Positions 13,241 through 26,200 of a DNA stretch of 64,000 nucleotides are shown here, in pieces. Below the pieces are notes generated by a model that saw nothing but the letters and a program-made list of their open reading frames with translations, did no database searches and had not been told where the DNA came from. This DNA is from Atriophallophorus winterbourni. Taxonomy: Eukaryota > Platyhelminthes > Trematoda > Plagiorchiida > Microphallidae. The stretch spans positions 1 to 64,000 of the forward strand of contig JACCGJ010012952.1 of NCBI GenBank assembly GCA_013407085.1, given 5' to 3'. Each line of letters begins with the position of its first letter. Position 1 is the first letter of the stretch. The translations under genes and the position numbers were made by a program.

Positions 13241-14107
13241 GCGTCACCGCGGGAGAGCTGAAAATTTGGAATAAAGCTTTTTCCTTTTTCTGTTCCCGTA
13301 ATATCACTTTTATTCATCGATGCTGTGAAGATAGTGATTGTTGAATATCCAAAGTCTCCGTAATTCTATCTTTTATGTTCAACGTCGTGCCCTCTTTATC
13401 CAAGTTTTAAATTCATCTGATGATGCAAGGGCATTAATAATCGCAAGCTTCCAATTGCTGAGACACTGTATTTTCAACCGAATGTGTATCCTGTAATGGG
13501 CGGATTGTGCTATTTAGACCACGTTTTTCAGATGCCTGGACAACCGATTTCCAATACCAATTCATTTTGCGGCGTCTCATCTCGATTGCCGAAAAACTCA
13601 TTATTACCAAACCACCTCCAGGATGTAGACAACTATAACCTTTCCAAACTGGGGTCCTGGCTACCAGATATCGCGGAGCTGGTTATGTTTTATATGTGGA
13701 CAGAACCATGTTTAGTGTGCGGTTCTGGTGTATATATCTCATCGGGCTTGTCAAGTGGATTGGTTGAGGTTTACTGATATGAAATACAACCGTAAATTTG
13801 TCTCACTGATGTCGATTTGCTCGTTCACAGCACGTGTTTGCCGTTTGCTAGAGGTGTAGGCGCCTCAACGCAGTGTACATCCGCCCTATCCTTATTGTCA
13901 GTGACTTTATCTTGTCGGGTATAGTTTTGCCCTATTTGTGTTGCTGTGAGGCAGCGATACGTGTTATCAACATTTTGCTGTCTGTTGTTGAGGATGGTTA
14001 TAATGATAAAATTACTGTCCGTTATCTCAATTCTCGGTGTATGAATGTGTCCACGTAGTAGCTTTGTCGTTGTACCAAACATTTTTTCTATTTTTTCTTG
14101 TTTCTAG
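13241..14107. other. No recognisable exon; intron leading to a TOGARAM exon
   Basis: Ends with a polypyrimidine tract and TTTCTAG (14101-14107), the acceptor for the first recognised TOGARAM exon. The ORFs inside (13484-13777 +, 13825-14082 -) show no known domain. Confidence 0.35.
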
Positions 14108-14274
14108 CTTTAAAACGTCGACCAAGTGCTGGAAGAACGCGGGCCCGTTTACCTTGGAATAATCAAACAACGAACGCTGATGGCGTTTCACTGGCATCAT
14201 CTAGTGGAGTTTCATCAACCGCTTCACCGCGTATTGTGGAGAACACTTCTCAAAGCACTTCCATTTTTCGCGAG
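14108..14274 (+). CDS. TOGARAM1: TOGARAM exon (linker; first recognised)
   Basis: Acceptor TTTCTAG, donor GAG|GTAATG. Enters after one base of a codon and leaves in phase 0. Encodes LKRRPSAGRTRARLPWNN and a Ser/Thr-rich tail; weakly supported on its own but phase-compatible with the next exon. Confidence 0.6.
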
Positions 14275-17200
14275 GTAATGCATCTTCATTCTAAAAACGT
14301 GGTTACACCGTTAGCATCACTTACTAAATGATAGCTAAATGATGGTTTAGGAAGCTAAGAATCCTTAGAGCATAAGAATAGATACATCAAATTGCTACGT
14401 CTATTCAACGGATGCATCGCTATCGCATCTATTTTGATTTCTGCTTGTATTAAGCTAAAATATGGTGCAAATTTCAGTTCCGATTTTCGTTCGAAACTTA
14501 GCTCACCTTAGCATGTTGACCTTTGCGTGATCGGTGAACCCGTGCGTTAGTCCCGCACTCAGTTGTCCGAATACCGGAAGGCAGAAAAGCCAACTCAACA
14601 GCCACTTTATTCGTCAAAGTGTTTTTCTACCTGAATGGAGTTTGATATAGACACGTTTACTGTGAGATATGTAGCAGTTAGACTTCATGTACGGCATCTA
14701 ATTAACAAATTTTCGGATTGACATCTAAAGTGCACTACCAAAGAACCCGTTACGGAAAGTGGCTTACCTCTGATTTTGCCAACGATCATCAGAGATAATA
14801 CTGAAGCTACATCAATCACAAACGAGACTACACCTCAATTCGCGTTGTCTGTATTCCGCCGTATAGACACTACTCTTGCATACGCTGTTCCCGACATTTT
14901 TCCTGAAGTTGTCTCAGGGAGAAAATCATGTCAACGGTTGATCTTCCCCTGCGGAAGTCACATTGAGATTCGGAGTAAATTCTATCAGCTAAAACGTGTA
15001 GCCGGATCTGTAAGACTTTAGGAAACATTTTGCTTACAACATTGTCTATCACCCTTATTCTTAAATGACGTGACAACCTTCGTGTCTCGCATCTTTTGTG
15101 CGCACACTTCTCCTCCCACCACTGAAGAAGCAATTGTTGAAGAGGCTGTAATAATGCTCAGATGGAATTCCGTCGTCACCAAGGGCCTTCCCATTCACTA
15201 AGCAGTTGATTATCCTATTTAGCTCATGAAGAGTAGGGGGAGTATCTAGATGTACAATGGTTGACAACCGCTCAACATTTTCAATTACATGCGGTAAAAC
15301 CGTACTATCCATAGAGTAGAGAGTGGAAAAGTGCTCTATCCATCTTTCCATCTGATGAGTTTTGTCGACGGGTTACCAGATACCGAATTAATGGGACCCA
15401 TTTTAATTTTTTTGACCAATGGCTTTCTTGATCTCATCATACTTACCGTGAAAATTTCCAGTTTCCGCAGCTTTTTGGATACTAAGGCTAATTTCAGTCC
15501 AATAGTCATTTGCACATTGTTCATGTACAATCGGTTATAACGTGTGTTTGCTTTAGCACCTAAGATGTGCCCAAATTAACCCTATTAAATTGACAAATTG
15601 GTCTTGATTCACTCTAACAGCCAATCATCTAAGGTTATGTATATAATCTTAACAACTGTTTAACGCTTAAACTTCCTCATTATTTTCGCTTCTGTTTTTC
15701 GTTGATGCTCACGATTGATCGTTATACTCGTGCAGATGTTGCTATGGTAACTTTTCAATACGCTTCGTATTGTCTGACGTTACACCCAATAGTTTTTTTC
15801 ATTTCCAAAGAATTTACTTCCGTTAACCTGCACAAATTTACTTATTGACGTTACATTTTTTCTTTCAGAATCCCTATGATGCGTCGCCTCTAATTTCGTC
15901 CGGACAGCTTAGACGTTCGAGACGGATTCGAATAGCTCGGAGCGATCACATTGATCTAAGTGGTAGTAGAAGTCTTCCGTCTTCCGTACCAATGTCACCT
16001 TTACCACGAAACGTATGTTTTACGGTGTTTATGTTTGTATTCTCACTCTCACTTCGGTAACGACTCATTTGGCAGTAGAACCCCTGATTTGTTTTCAGTC
16101 AATGTTTGTGTGTGTATGTATGCATTGGAACCTTTGTCAAGAATGTTGACTGAACACGCCTGAAAATATTTCGAAGTAAGCCAATTTTCCGGTTAGACGA
16201 TTCTCACTTTGCACTGTTGAGTCAAGTGGTTCAACTTGTTTAAGTGTTCCACTTTCCTTTCTATTGTGTATCCGTCGCCCAGCCATCCATTAATTCTTTG
16301 GTGTATGCAGTTACTAATTTGGACTGTAGACCTACCTTCCTTCTGCATTACCCAATCCATAACTTTGCGAGTAATATTTTGTTCATAGAATTCACTTCAT
16401 AATCCACACCGTGGTACTTTAGTTCTTGTAGACGATGATCCACAACTGATAACTCTAAAATTTTACTCATATCGTCGCTTCAAATCTTTTCATCTTTTTA
16501 AAAATCATGGTTTCTTCTAAGTGTCACGTAGTGTTGCAGAGGCTTCGCCATTAGCACTTGTCCGATTGGATTTTTTAGGCTATCGATTGTGTTATGGTGT
16601 TCCATGCTACGTGTAGTTCCCTTTTCTAAAGGCATCTTAGGCATTTTTCTTGCTGCAGCCATGATGGAACATCAAATGAAGTGCCAAACACAAACATTAT
16701 AACTAATGCTGATAATCTTATCTTGTTTGGCGACGGTGCTGCTAACCAACCATCTAAGCCTGAAGGCAGATAAGTTGCCACACAGTCAGACTGCACGTGG
16801 TCTGAGATATTCTCTGGTTGTCCAGGATTTGACAGACCTAAGAAACGGGAATTTGTCATGCTCATTGCTGCTCAATATCAGTGCCGAATCAATTCTACAC
16901 TTGTGCAGTTGAATGAACACGGAACACTCGGTATCCAGTGGCTATTCAGCACTCCACCCACGTATGTCTCAGCATCGTTGCTTGAGTGCAATTTTCCATA
17001 GGAAATTTCGCGGCAATTTGGGGAGATCAATAAATTCTCCTCAAATAAACATATTTTATTATGAACCTATCGCAACCTGCATCTCTACCTTGTGACGCTG
17101 ATTAAAGCACAATTTTTATTCTCACACATATTGTCTCCTTGGGTACAATACTTATCAATACAACGTCTTATCTTGCCATGTAACGTGCCAATCAATCAAT

Positions 17201-20200
17201 TTTCCAGTCCTCATGTTCGATTGTCTCGCGTGGAAATGCCCAGTCGTCATCAAATGGTCTATCTATTTTACCATCCACCGAAAATGAGCCAAAGCTTCGA
17301 CGCGCAACTCCGAATATCCCGAAGCCTGGTGATGAATCTCCGTTGCCTTCGAGTTCATTCGAATCCGTTTTGCCAATGCCAGTTGTATGTAAGTAGAGTA
17401 TCACTTTGCTCGATTCATATTAGTCCGCTTCACTTTCTCTCTACGTTGATTAGACCAGCTAATAGATTTTAGAGTATCCAGAGGTTGTGTGGAAATTCGC
17501 CATCGTGAGACGCTTTCAGCGCCGTGCTGTTACATCTGATTATACTGAGCGATGCTCTATGCGCGTACTCGATTTCATCCATACCCGGAATTAGCTTCAT
17601 TTACCCATGAACTAAAATCACTCTTATACTGTCTTCTCTGCCGAAGATGTCAAGGAAAGTGATCCGACTATGGGTCCTACATTTATTTTCCCCTTCCTGG
17701 CGAGCAATCCCAAACATGTCTGGCAAAAATAAAAGATCCATGCGTTTTTACTGACGATACTTTGTGACAGCGACAACATTTCCATCCGAATTTTTTACGT
17801 TGTCGTCTCTCGTGTTCCCTCCTATCCTAATTGGTATAGGATAATTTGTGTTTGCTATCATGCTTATTGCATAATAAGAGTCTAACATGTGTTTTCTTTT
17901 ACCTGTTAGTTGATATTCGTTCATTTTTGAACGTGTTTACATTTTCTCGGAATTTCTGCCTCGAAATTCACGTGCATCTAACGACGATTAGATCCGAGTT
18001 GTTTTGTACATTTGGTGTCGGAATAATGTTGAACTAAGACCATGTGTCACCTCGCTGCAACCAACCCTTCCTTCGGCGCAGTTAGAATTGTAATTTGATT
18101 ATTTGAGCAACAACTTATTCGGTCAGTTATATACGTTTCCGTGATTATCCCAGAATCATTTGCGATGTGACCAGCAATCACCATGGGATTCCTTGTACGA
18201 ACAGTGACTTCAAAGTCTAACTTTGTATACAACTTTTTCGTTGTTACAAGACTCAACGAACCTAAACTTACGGTCTCCACCTGATGACGGCAAACAGCCA
18301 GAAACCGGTTGTTGTTTGTTAGTGAGGGAGATGTGAGAAACACAATACATGTACTTAGTTGAAAATTGATCTGCTCTGCCTTCACTCTTTTATCCTAATT
18401 TAGATCTTAATGACGTACCGAGCTAAACCCTACGATTTGTTTCACTCTACCAGTACTTGGGTGCGCCTTATCCTTATACAGACTTGCAGCTTCTTAACTT
18501 CCATCCCCTTTCCGTTATTTATCTAAACACACTTTCGTGTAAACGCACCCTTCACGCATTCAAACGTTTTGAAGCTCTTATTAACCGTCCTAATCGATGT
18601 GAACTATCTAATCCATCAGGACGGTCGGTTTGTAATCTTTACTACAGATCGTCTCTAGTGATCATCATCTCTCACTATATATCTGTAAGGTTGTAGAATA
18701 AAATTAAAATTGAATCCAAAGATGACGCTTTACCTATCTAGAACGAGAATACATGTAAACACTACAAGTACGTGTATATCAAAGAGTACAGTACAAGCGA
18801 GCAATAATCATGAAAGTATTCATATCGCATGAGCTCCCATTCGTTACCCAGTTAATGTAAACATATTTCCCATTTGAAGTTGATTTTTATATCCATCGAG
18901 TTTCCCATCGTTGTGTTTTCAGTTTCCAACTTTTCACCTCCACTGTTACCCGTTCGTGCCAGAATCGCGCGACAAAGCAGCAGGTCACGGCTTTCCCATG
19001 TCATTTCAACATCCAAGCTTTGCGGATCTTCTGAACCGGTTAGACAAAGTTATCCTAATGACAAGACTGACAACATTTGGACTCGAACTTCTCAATCTTA
19101 CCACAGTCCTTGCGATCAACCGAGTCCCAAAGATTACGATCCAGATGATTATGTGGACGTTGAACGTGATATTCCAGATGACGATGAAGAGGATGAGGAT
19201 GAGGAAACAGAACAGAGTGTCCGCGATGGTGAGGGGCTGAACGATATCTCTGATGCTGATTCATGTTCCAATTCCACGGCTAAACCACCCTGTGATAATC
19301 TATGCGATAAACCTTCCTCCAGATTGACAAAGTTGAGTTCCGATATTTCGCTAAACCGATCGATCGACTCGGAGGCCTCTGATGTAAGCTCGATTTATTG
19401 ACATTTTGCAATTTATTTATTTCGTCACAGTACCCCAGTTGCCCTAATATGCTGGCTATTTCGTGTTTTATCTGCAGGTGTCTAGCGTTCGCAGCGCTGC
19501 ATCCCATCGACGCGCAATGCGGCTATTTCAAGAGGCGGAGCAACGAAATCTGATGAATGACCCCCTTCGAAGAAGTATATGCCAGCCACTTCACGTTTCC
19601 GTAAGCGAAGCTAGTTGTCCAACTCCCATTTTGGCCCCGGCAGTCACGCCAGCTTTACCGATCAATCGAGCGTTGATACGCAAAGGCGTTTCCAAGAGGT
19701 ATGTGTTCAAAAGCGTATTCTAGAGAAGACTACAGATTTTATACTGATGATTTTGTTGTTCGTATCACTCGGAGGTTCGTTGTAATCGTTTTGTTCTATG
19801 CGCGGATAGTAATTGTAACTTCGGTTTAAATTGAATCTGGTCAGTGCGGATTCCTTGTCGTTGTGCGACTGAAAACAACATGGTTCAAACGATTTTGAGG
19901 CTGGTGTAAATTGCAAACAATCACATGTACTGACTGCACTTACGCGTCATTGGTCAGAACAATGTTTGGATACAATACTTTTCTTGACGATTCGATAAAA
20001 TGGAAACGATATAAACGTTAGGCAGGTTGCGCTTGTATGGCACTGTTGGGTAAGGTTAGTACGACCAACCTATTAAATCACATGTAGACAACGTTTGAAC
20101 CCATGACCATGAACAAAAAAGCTCATTTGCATGCGCATGTGTGATGGAAATGCATTCAAATAAGCTTTTTTGATATCAACGTTAATTAAGGATATAACAA

Positions 20201-23200
20201 TAGTACAATGAAAAACAAAAGGTGATGCAACATACGTTCAAAGTAACACATTCGGTTAGTAGTCCAATTTGTGAGAAAATGGAGAGCTGAAAACGTCCTG
20301 ACTGTCCCAACCTGATGAGTGCAAACGGCACGAAACCGTTTTTGGGGTGTGTGATGGAAATGCATGCAAATGAGCTCTTTGGAATCGAAAATAGTTTGAT
20401 TGTTCACAGAATAAATTCTACAGCTAGACAAGACTGAATGATTTGTCTAGAAGGTTGTGTGTATGTGAGAGAGGAGGTACGTGAAACATGTAATACTGCA
20501 ATTCTCTCTAATCGTTGCTTAAAAGCCCCATAGAAGTTGAAATCTTACCCAAAAGAGAATCTTATGTATGAAAGTTTACACTTTGTTTAAATTTTCTACA
20601 TTGTTTCACGACCTGCGGACCCCAGTCGTACTTTCTCACGAAACCCGTCGTGAGGTGTGTGTGATGGAACTCCTTGAAATGCAGATCTAATGAAAACATG
20701 TTAGAAGCACGTTACAATGTTGCAATGTCTCTAGTTTCCTTGGTAAAACAGATTCGTTATATTCAAAAAGTTCTTTAAACGTGTACAAAAATTCTGCATC
20801 TCATGCCCCAAAGTAAGAGAGCGCGACTAATTATTTCATCAACGGGAGCTGCTTAGGCTTTGTGCGGGCTGGCTTGCCGAAATGGCTTGCTTGCCGAAAT
20901 ACCTCCACGTGGTGCCAGCTGGGTGGGCTCGGTTCTCCGAGCTCAGCGAAAGGTTCGGCGGTGGTGTCTGAGGGTGTGGTGGGTTTTCGCCTGGCAAGCG
21001 TTCTCCCTATAAAAAGCCACAAAAATCCAATGATGACATCACGACGCGGCGGATGTGACTCGCCGCTCCAAAAGTCACTGCCCCTTGTCCTATCCAAGGA
21101 CATTGTATGGTGCACAGGCAAAAACTGAAGTCACCAACCTATCAACGGGGTTATCGGGCTCCGAACTGGAAATTCCCAGAAAAGGGCGTATGAACCGCTT
21201 CGTCGGTCACCGGCCACCGATAGGTGCGAACCTCTCTCGCTCCCCTGCCTTGTGCCTTGTGGGTAAAGGCTCGGGGTGGGACCCCCTAAACGAAATCTCC
21301 CCTACTTCGGTGTAGGCAACCGGGTAGTATCATGCCTACGTTCAACGATGCCGATGACAACGCTTTGTACCCCCTTCTCGCTTTGTACATCTCATTGTTT
21401 ATGTTGAACGGCACTATATCTGTATCAGATTGTGCAAATATAATAATAATAATTAGGCTTTGTGCGGAACGTCCGCGTAATCATCAGTCGGAAAGTAATT
21501 ATTCATAGATTATATGCAGATAAAAAGCTATGCTTTACAAGACCCACAAAAATGTACATCGGGTCGGATGGTAAAAAATATCAAAATATTGTTAGATTAT
21601 TGTCAAACATAAAAAACATACTTTTCCATGTGGATATCTAGTGATTTTTTGAAAACTTCAACAGTTTCAGATTGTACCACATGAGTAGGTAAACTGTTCC
21701 ACAGTTGCACATTGCGAACGGAAAATGCATATTTGCGGCAGTTCAACCTGCTATGCTGTTGGTAAAGTTTTAATTGGTGACCTCGCATATGTGTGTTATG
21801 GGAAAGATGAAACAAATGACCGCAAGGATGATTTGTTTGATTAAGCACTGTCCAAATGAATATAAGTGCTCCTCGTTTCCGTCTGTATTCAGCCGAATGC
21901 AAATTCAATAATGTAAGTCGCGTTTCGTATGGATAATTTGATAGTCCCAGGACGAGTTTTGTCGCTCTGCGCTGTGGAGTTTCTAATAGCAGAATATCTT
22001 TTTTCAACCAAGGATCCCACGCCGGTATAGCATATTCAACATGAGGACGGATGTAGGTTGAAATCAATTTGCAGGCAATATTGGGGTCAAACGAACCTAG
22101 GACTGTTTTAAGGAGACCCAAGTTGTTTTCAGCTTTGCAGGCAGCCAGTCGACATTGCATTGAGTTTCCTAAGTCTGATTGGATAATCACACCTAAATCT
22201 TTTTCGGAGAAGGCGGGTTTAATAACAGTGCGACCAATATAATATTCTTTGCTCGACTTGCTGTTGAGAGACAATAGGCTGCATTTCGAAGCATTCAGGG
22301 GCATTTCGTTGTCTATGGACCAAGTGTGAATCATATCGAGGTCCCGTTGCAGGTTCTGCGTGTCGTCTGTGGAGTTTATCTTGCGCCAAAGCACTGCGTC
22401 ATCAGCGAAAATAAGCACGGAGGACTGTAATACAGTAGGCAAGTCGTTTATATAAATTAATTTGTCAATTTATTAATTACGTAATGTGACTAACTGGGTG
22501 CAAAATTTTGAACTCTAAATCCACTGCGAAGTTAGCTTGGTGCTGCTTGTTATTGGCCTCCTTCGGTCGATGTCGACCATGAATGTACATCACATTCGCG
22601 TGGTATTTTTCATGCTCCACAGCTCTTCGAATCACTAAACAGTCTGATTCGGCAGGAAAAATCTCTCCCGCAGCGCTCGAAACGATAAGCAGAACTCGGT
22701 CGATCGGCGTCAGTTGTACGCCGGCGGCGTGATCAACATTCAGCATGCAATAGCTGTATCTGCTCCTCTCCGGCTTTCAGACTAATCTTTACACAATGCC
22801 CCCAATGTGAGTCGTCAAGAGCAAGTTCTTCCTAACTCGCGGGGTCAATGCCAAGAGCTTGCATATCGGTTTTGCAAACGTGTTTGTACATGTTGAACTT
22901 ATACGATCCGTTTGAATACATCCACTCAATTCTTAGTTCGTTCTAATACAATTTCAATGTCAATGAGCGAAAGACACTGCAAATTTTTCATAATGTATAA
23001 AATAATTTGATTTTATATGGGTGTTCTATGATAATGGTCTTTTTTATATGGCACATCAAGCAGCGCTTTCTCTCCTCATTCCTTGTAGACGCGGTACACT
23101 GACCAATCCGTCCATGACTTGTGCATCACAAGGACTGTCTGATAGTTCCTCGAGCGTTGACATGAAAACCACGAACGTATCAAACAATTCTTCGACAGGC

Positions 23201-26200
23201 CGCTTCGCGTCACCTCAGTTCTCTGTCAAGTGTGATTCTTTCTCGGACGCTACAAGCCATGCTAGTCACAGTTCACTCGGTCCGGTGATTGGGCGAGGCG
23301 CACGAGAAACGCACCCCACCAGTACTCCCGATCTTTATCGACTGTCGAATGACCGACGACCACTGAAAGGTAACTGTCTCACCTTTGTGCTCACTCGTTT
23401 TATTACGTTGAATTGTTTTTATCGATGGTCGAATGCCAGTTGGCTAAACCGTGTCCGAAATTCATGATGGCTACAAATATTCCATTTGTTTACCCAGGGT
23501 GGCGAATATTTTGATCGACCGGTCATATTTCTCGTCTCATATAAATTAATATCTTTGCCGGACATTGTGGTATGGCACCCAAGTATACTCACCTTGCGCT
23601 ATGAACTGTGGGGTCTTGGCAAGTGGTTTCGGCCTCGCTATAATTACTCCTACGATTCTGTTTACTGATTTTAACCACCACTGCTTTTTCAACTCATTAC
23701 ACATGCAAAGTAATAATAACACCCCATCCTTGTGATCTATCACAAATTATGCTTTTGTAGAGTTTTGTATATAGTCACAAGCTTAATGTAGTCATAGACT
23801 CCACGTAGACTATGATACTGTCAGGTGCCTAGACAAATGTGAGAAATTTAGCTTGAAATGAAGCTTAGAATTGTGTTTATGAAACTTGGACACTGAAGAA
23901 AGAGGAAGTAAGACGGTAATCGCTGTCTTTACCTTGTATGGATGTCGAAACTCTATATTGTCAGAAGAAGGTGAAGGCCTCGGCAACTTAATTGGCTGTA
24001 GCTTTGGTGGCCCTAGCTAAGGCACCATAGCTCAGATTACCTAATAGCTACTCACTTTCAGAGATATGACTCGGATTATTGTTCAGTGTCAGTATTGTGG
24101 GCATTTTGAGTGTTTCGTTGTATCTCTCATGGTATCAAGTGATGTTTCAAGGAAAGCTGTCATGGTGATATCGCTCTTCTGTTTCACAAAACTCGATTGA
24201 TCGTGTGTTTCATTCAAGATATAGGCACCTCATTCTGATGCATGTGTGCCCATTCTTCGAAAGGTTCCTTAGCTTTTAGAGTTCTACCATTTCCATCTAT
24301 TTAGCATAATTTAGGTAATCAATTAAGGTATTACTTCCAGTACATTATGCATGCTATAATTGGTGAACTTTGATTTATAATGAAACGCTGAAGTTAAGCC
24401 AAACATTCGTTAGATCTCTCCTCCTCGTCAGCTATCTAGGTCTTGACACTCAGTGAGTTGAGAGCCGAAACATCTAGGTCCGTGGCCCTTGACCTCCGAA
24501 CTTAGTTTGCACTAGTCCAATCTACACCAAACGCTCCGTCAAGTGCCCGTGGTGGAGAGTTAACTAAATCGGGTTGTTGGATCTCCGATTTGTTTTTTTG
24601 ATAGATTGTTCCTCAGTCGATTTTTCGCATAAGTACATGAATGAATTACAAGTAATACACCCATCTTTTGTGTTAATAATAATTATCTTCTGCTATCTTA
24701 TTGGCATTAAGCACCTTACCATGGTTTCTTATGGGTAATTTTGTTACCCGCTTGTCAATCCTCTATATCGTTATACTACTCTCCTTCTCTCCGTTGGCCA
24801 TTCCATAGTGTATTTCTGTTTCAGGTCAACATAACATTGTAACAAATTTGTCCCCACAAAGCTTGGGTACTACGCCACAATCAGATCATGCACCTACCTT
24901 TCCCTTGATTACGGCGGCGTCTTGTTCACCCATCAACGTTGTTGGACGAAGTAAGTTTCACACCCTTCCCTCACAGTTTAATTAAAAGGTTACCATTAGT
25001 GGCATCGCTAATCGGTTTATGTATTTGTATGAAATCACAAGCCTGATCCAAGCACAGTGCCGCACAGTCATAGACTATACGTGGGTTAAGATACTGTCAG
25101 GTTGCCCAGGCCTAGACACATGGGAAAGGAAATTAGCAATGATAGTGAGACTCTAGCGTGTTTTGGCATGCAGCTCACTACCGATGGCAAATCAATTTAG
25201 CACGGTGTTAGCTGCACAGTACTGAAGTTTTGCACGACTAACTTCTTGACGAGTTCGTTTCTCATCGGCAGCATCACTTTAGAGGTGTTCAACCTTGTAG
25301 AACAGCGATTTCACTACAGACTGAAATACCCTTTCAGGATGCACAGATGTGCACCTCGAAACCGCATCTGGCTTACAATATACCGAAAAAGCGAAACTTT
25401 AACAAAAAAATCTGCTCTAACCGATTCATTGAAAACTTTCTTTTCAAGATTATGGATTCCTGATCGAAATCACAAAGCTGATCCAGCCATAGACTGCACG
25501 TGGTCTAATGTACTGTCAGGTTGCCCAGGCCTAAGCAGATATAAGAATAAAGATAGAAATGACAATAAAACTCTATCGTGTTTTCGGCATGCAGCTCACC
25601 ACTGGTGGCAAATCAATTTAGCAAGGTGTTAGCTGTACAGCACAGAAGCACCCACGATTGCACATCCGGGGAATCTTAATTTTTGTGCCGGTTGACACTG
25701 TTGGCATTGCACCTGAGCACACGTATCGTTCTCAAAGTGATAGTAATGTCAGCCCACAACTTGTGGTATTTTGCATGTTTGGGTTCTCGTAAAATTGATT
25801 TTGATAAAGATGCTCTATTTCCAGGGAAGCCTTCGAAACGAAATCGGAGCAGCTGATTCGCATCTTCGTTTCTAATTCTTTTCATGCATAAAAACGCTTT
25901 TTCTCGTGACTTTCGGTTTACTTTTACTTCACCATTCTCAGGTGTATTTGAATCACAACAAGCCACGCATCAACCAGATTCTAAAACCAGTCCAAATCAT
26001 CCATCGAATATTCGCGGAAAGAACTCAGTCGGCCTGACGTCCGCTGAAGAACCAGTAGCCGTGACCCATCCCAAGTCGGATGACATCCCGATTCACACCA
26101 AAGCGATTAGAAGTGCCAATGAATTCACCGATGACAATACCAAAGGAATTCAGGTTCGCTAGTAACTTGCTTGCTTCGGTTTTCGATATATACTTGTGGT

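Noticed and set aside
20831..21315. Overlapping ORFs of 86-96 residues on both strands
   Set aside because: They fall in the GC-rich 585-bp element, where stop codons are rare; no domain seen.
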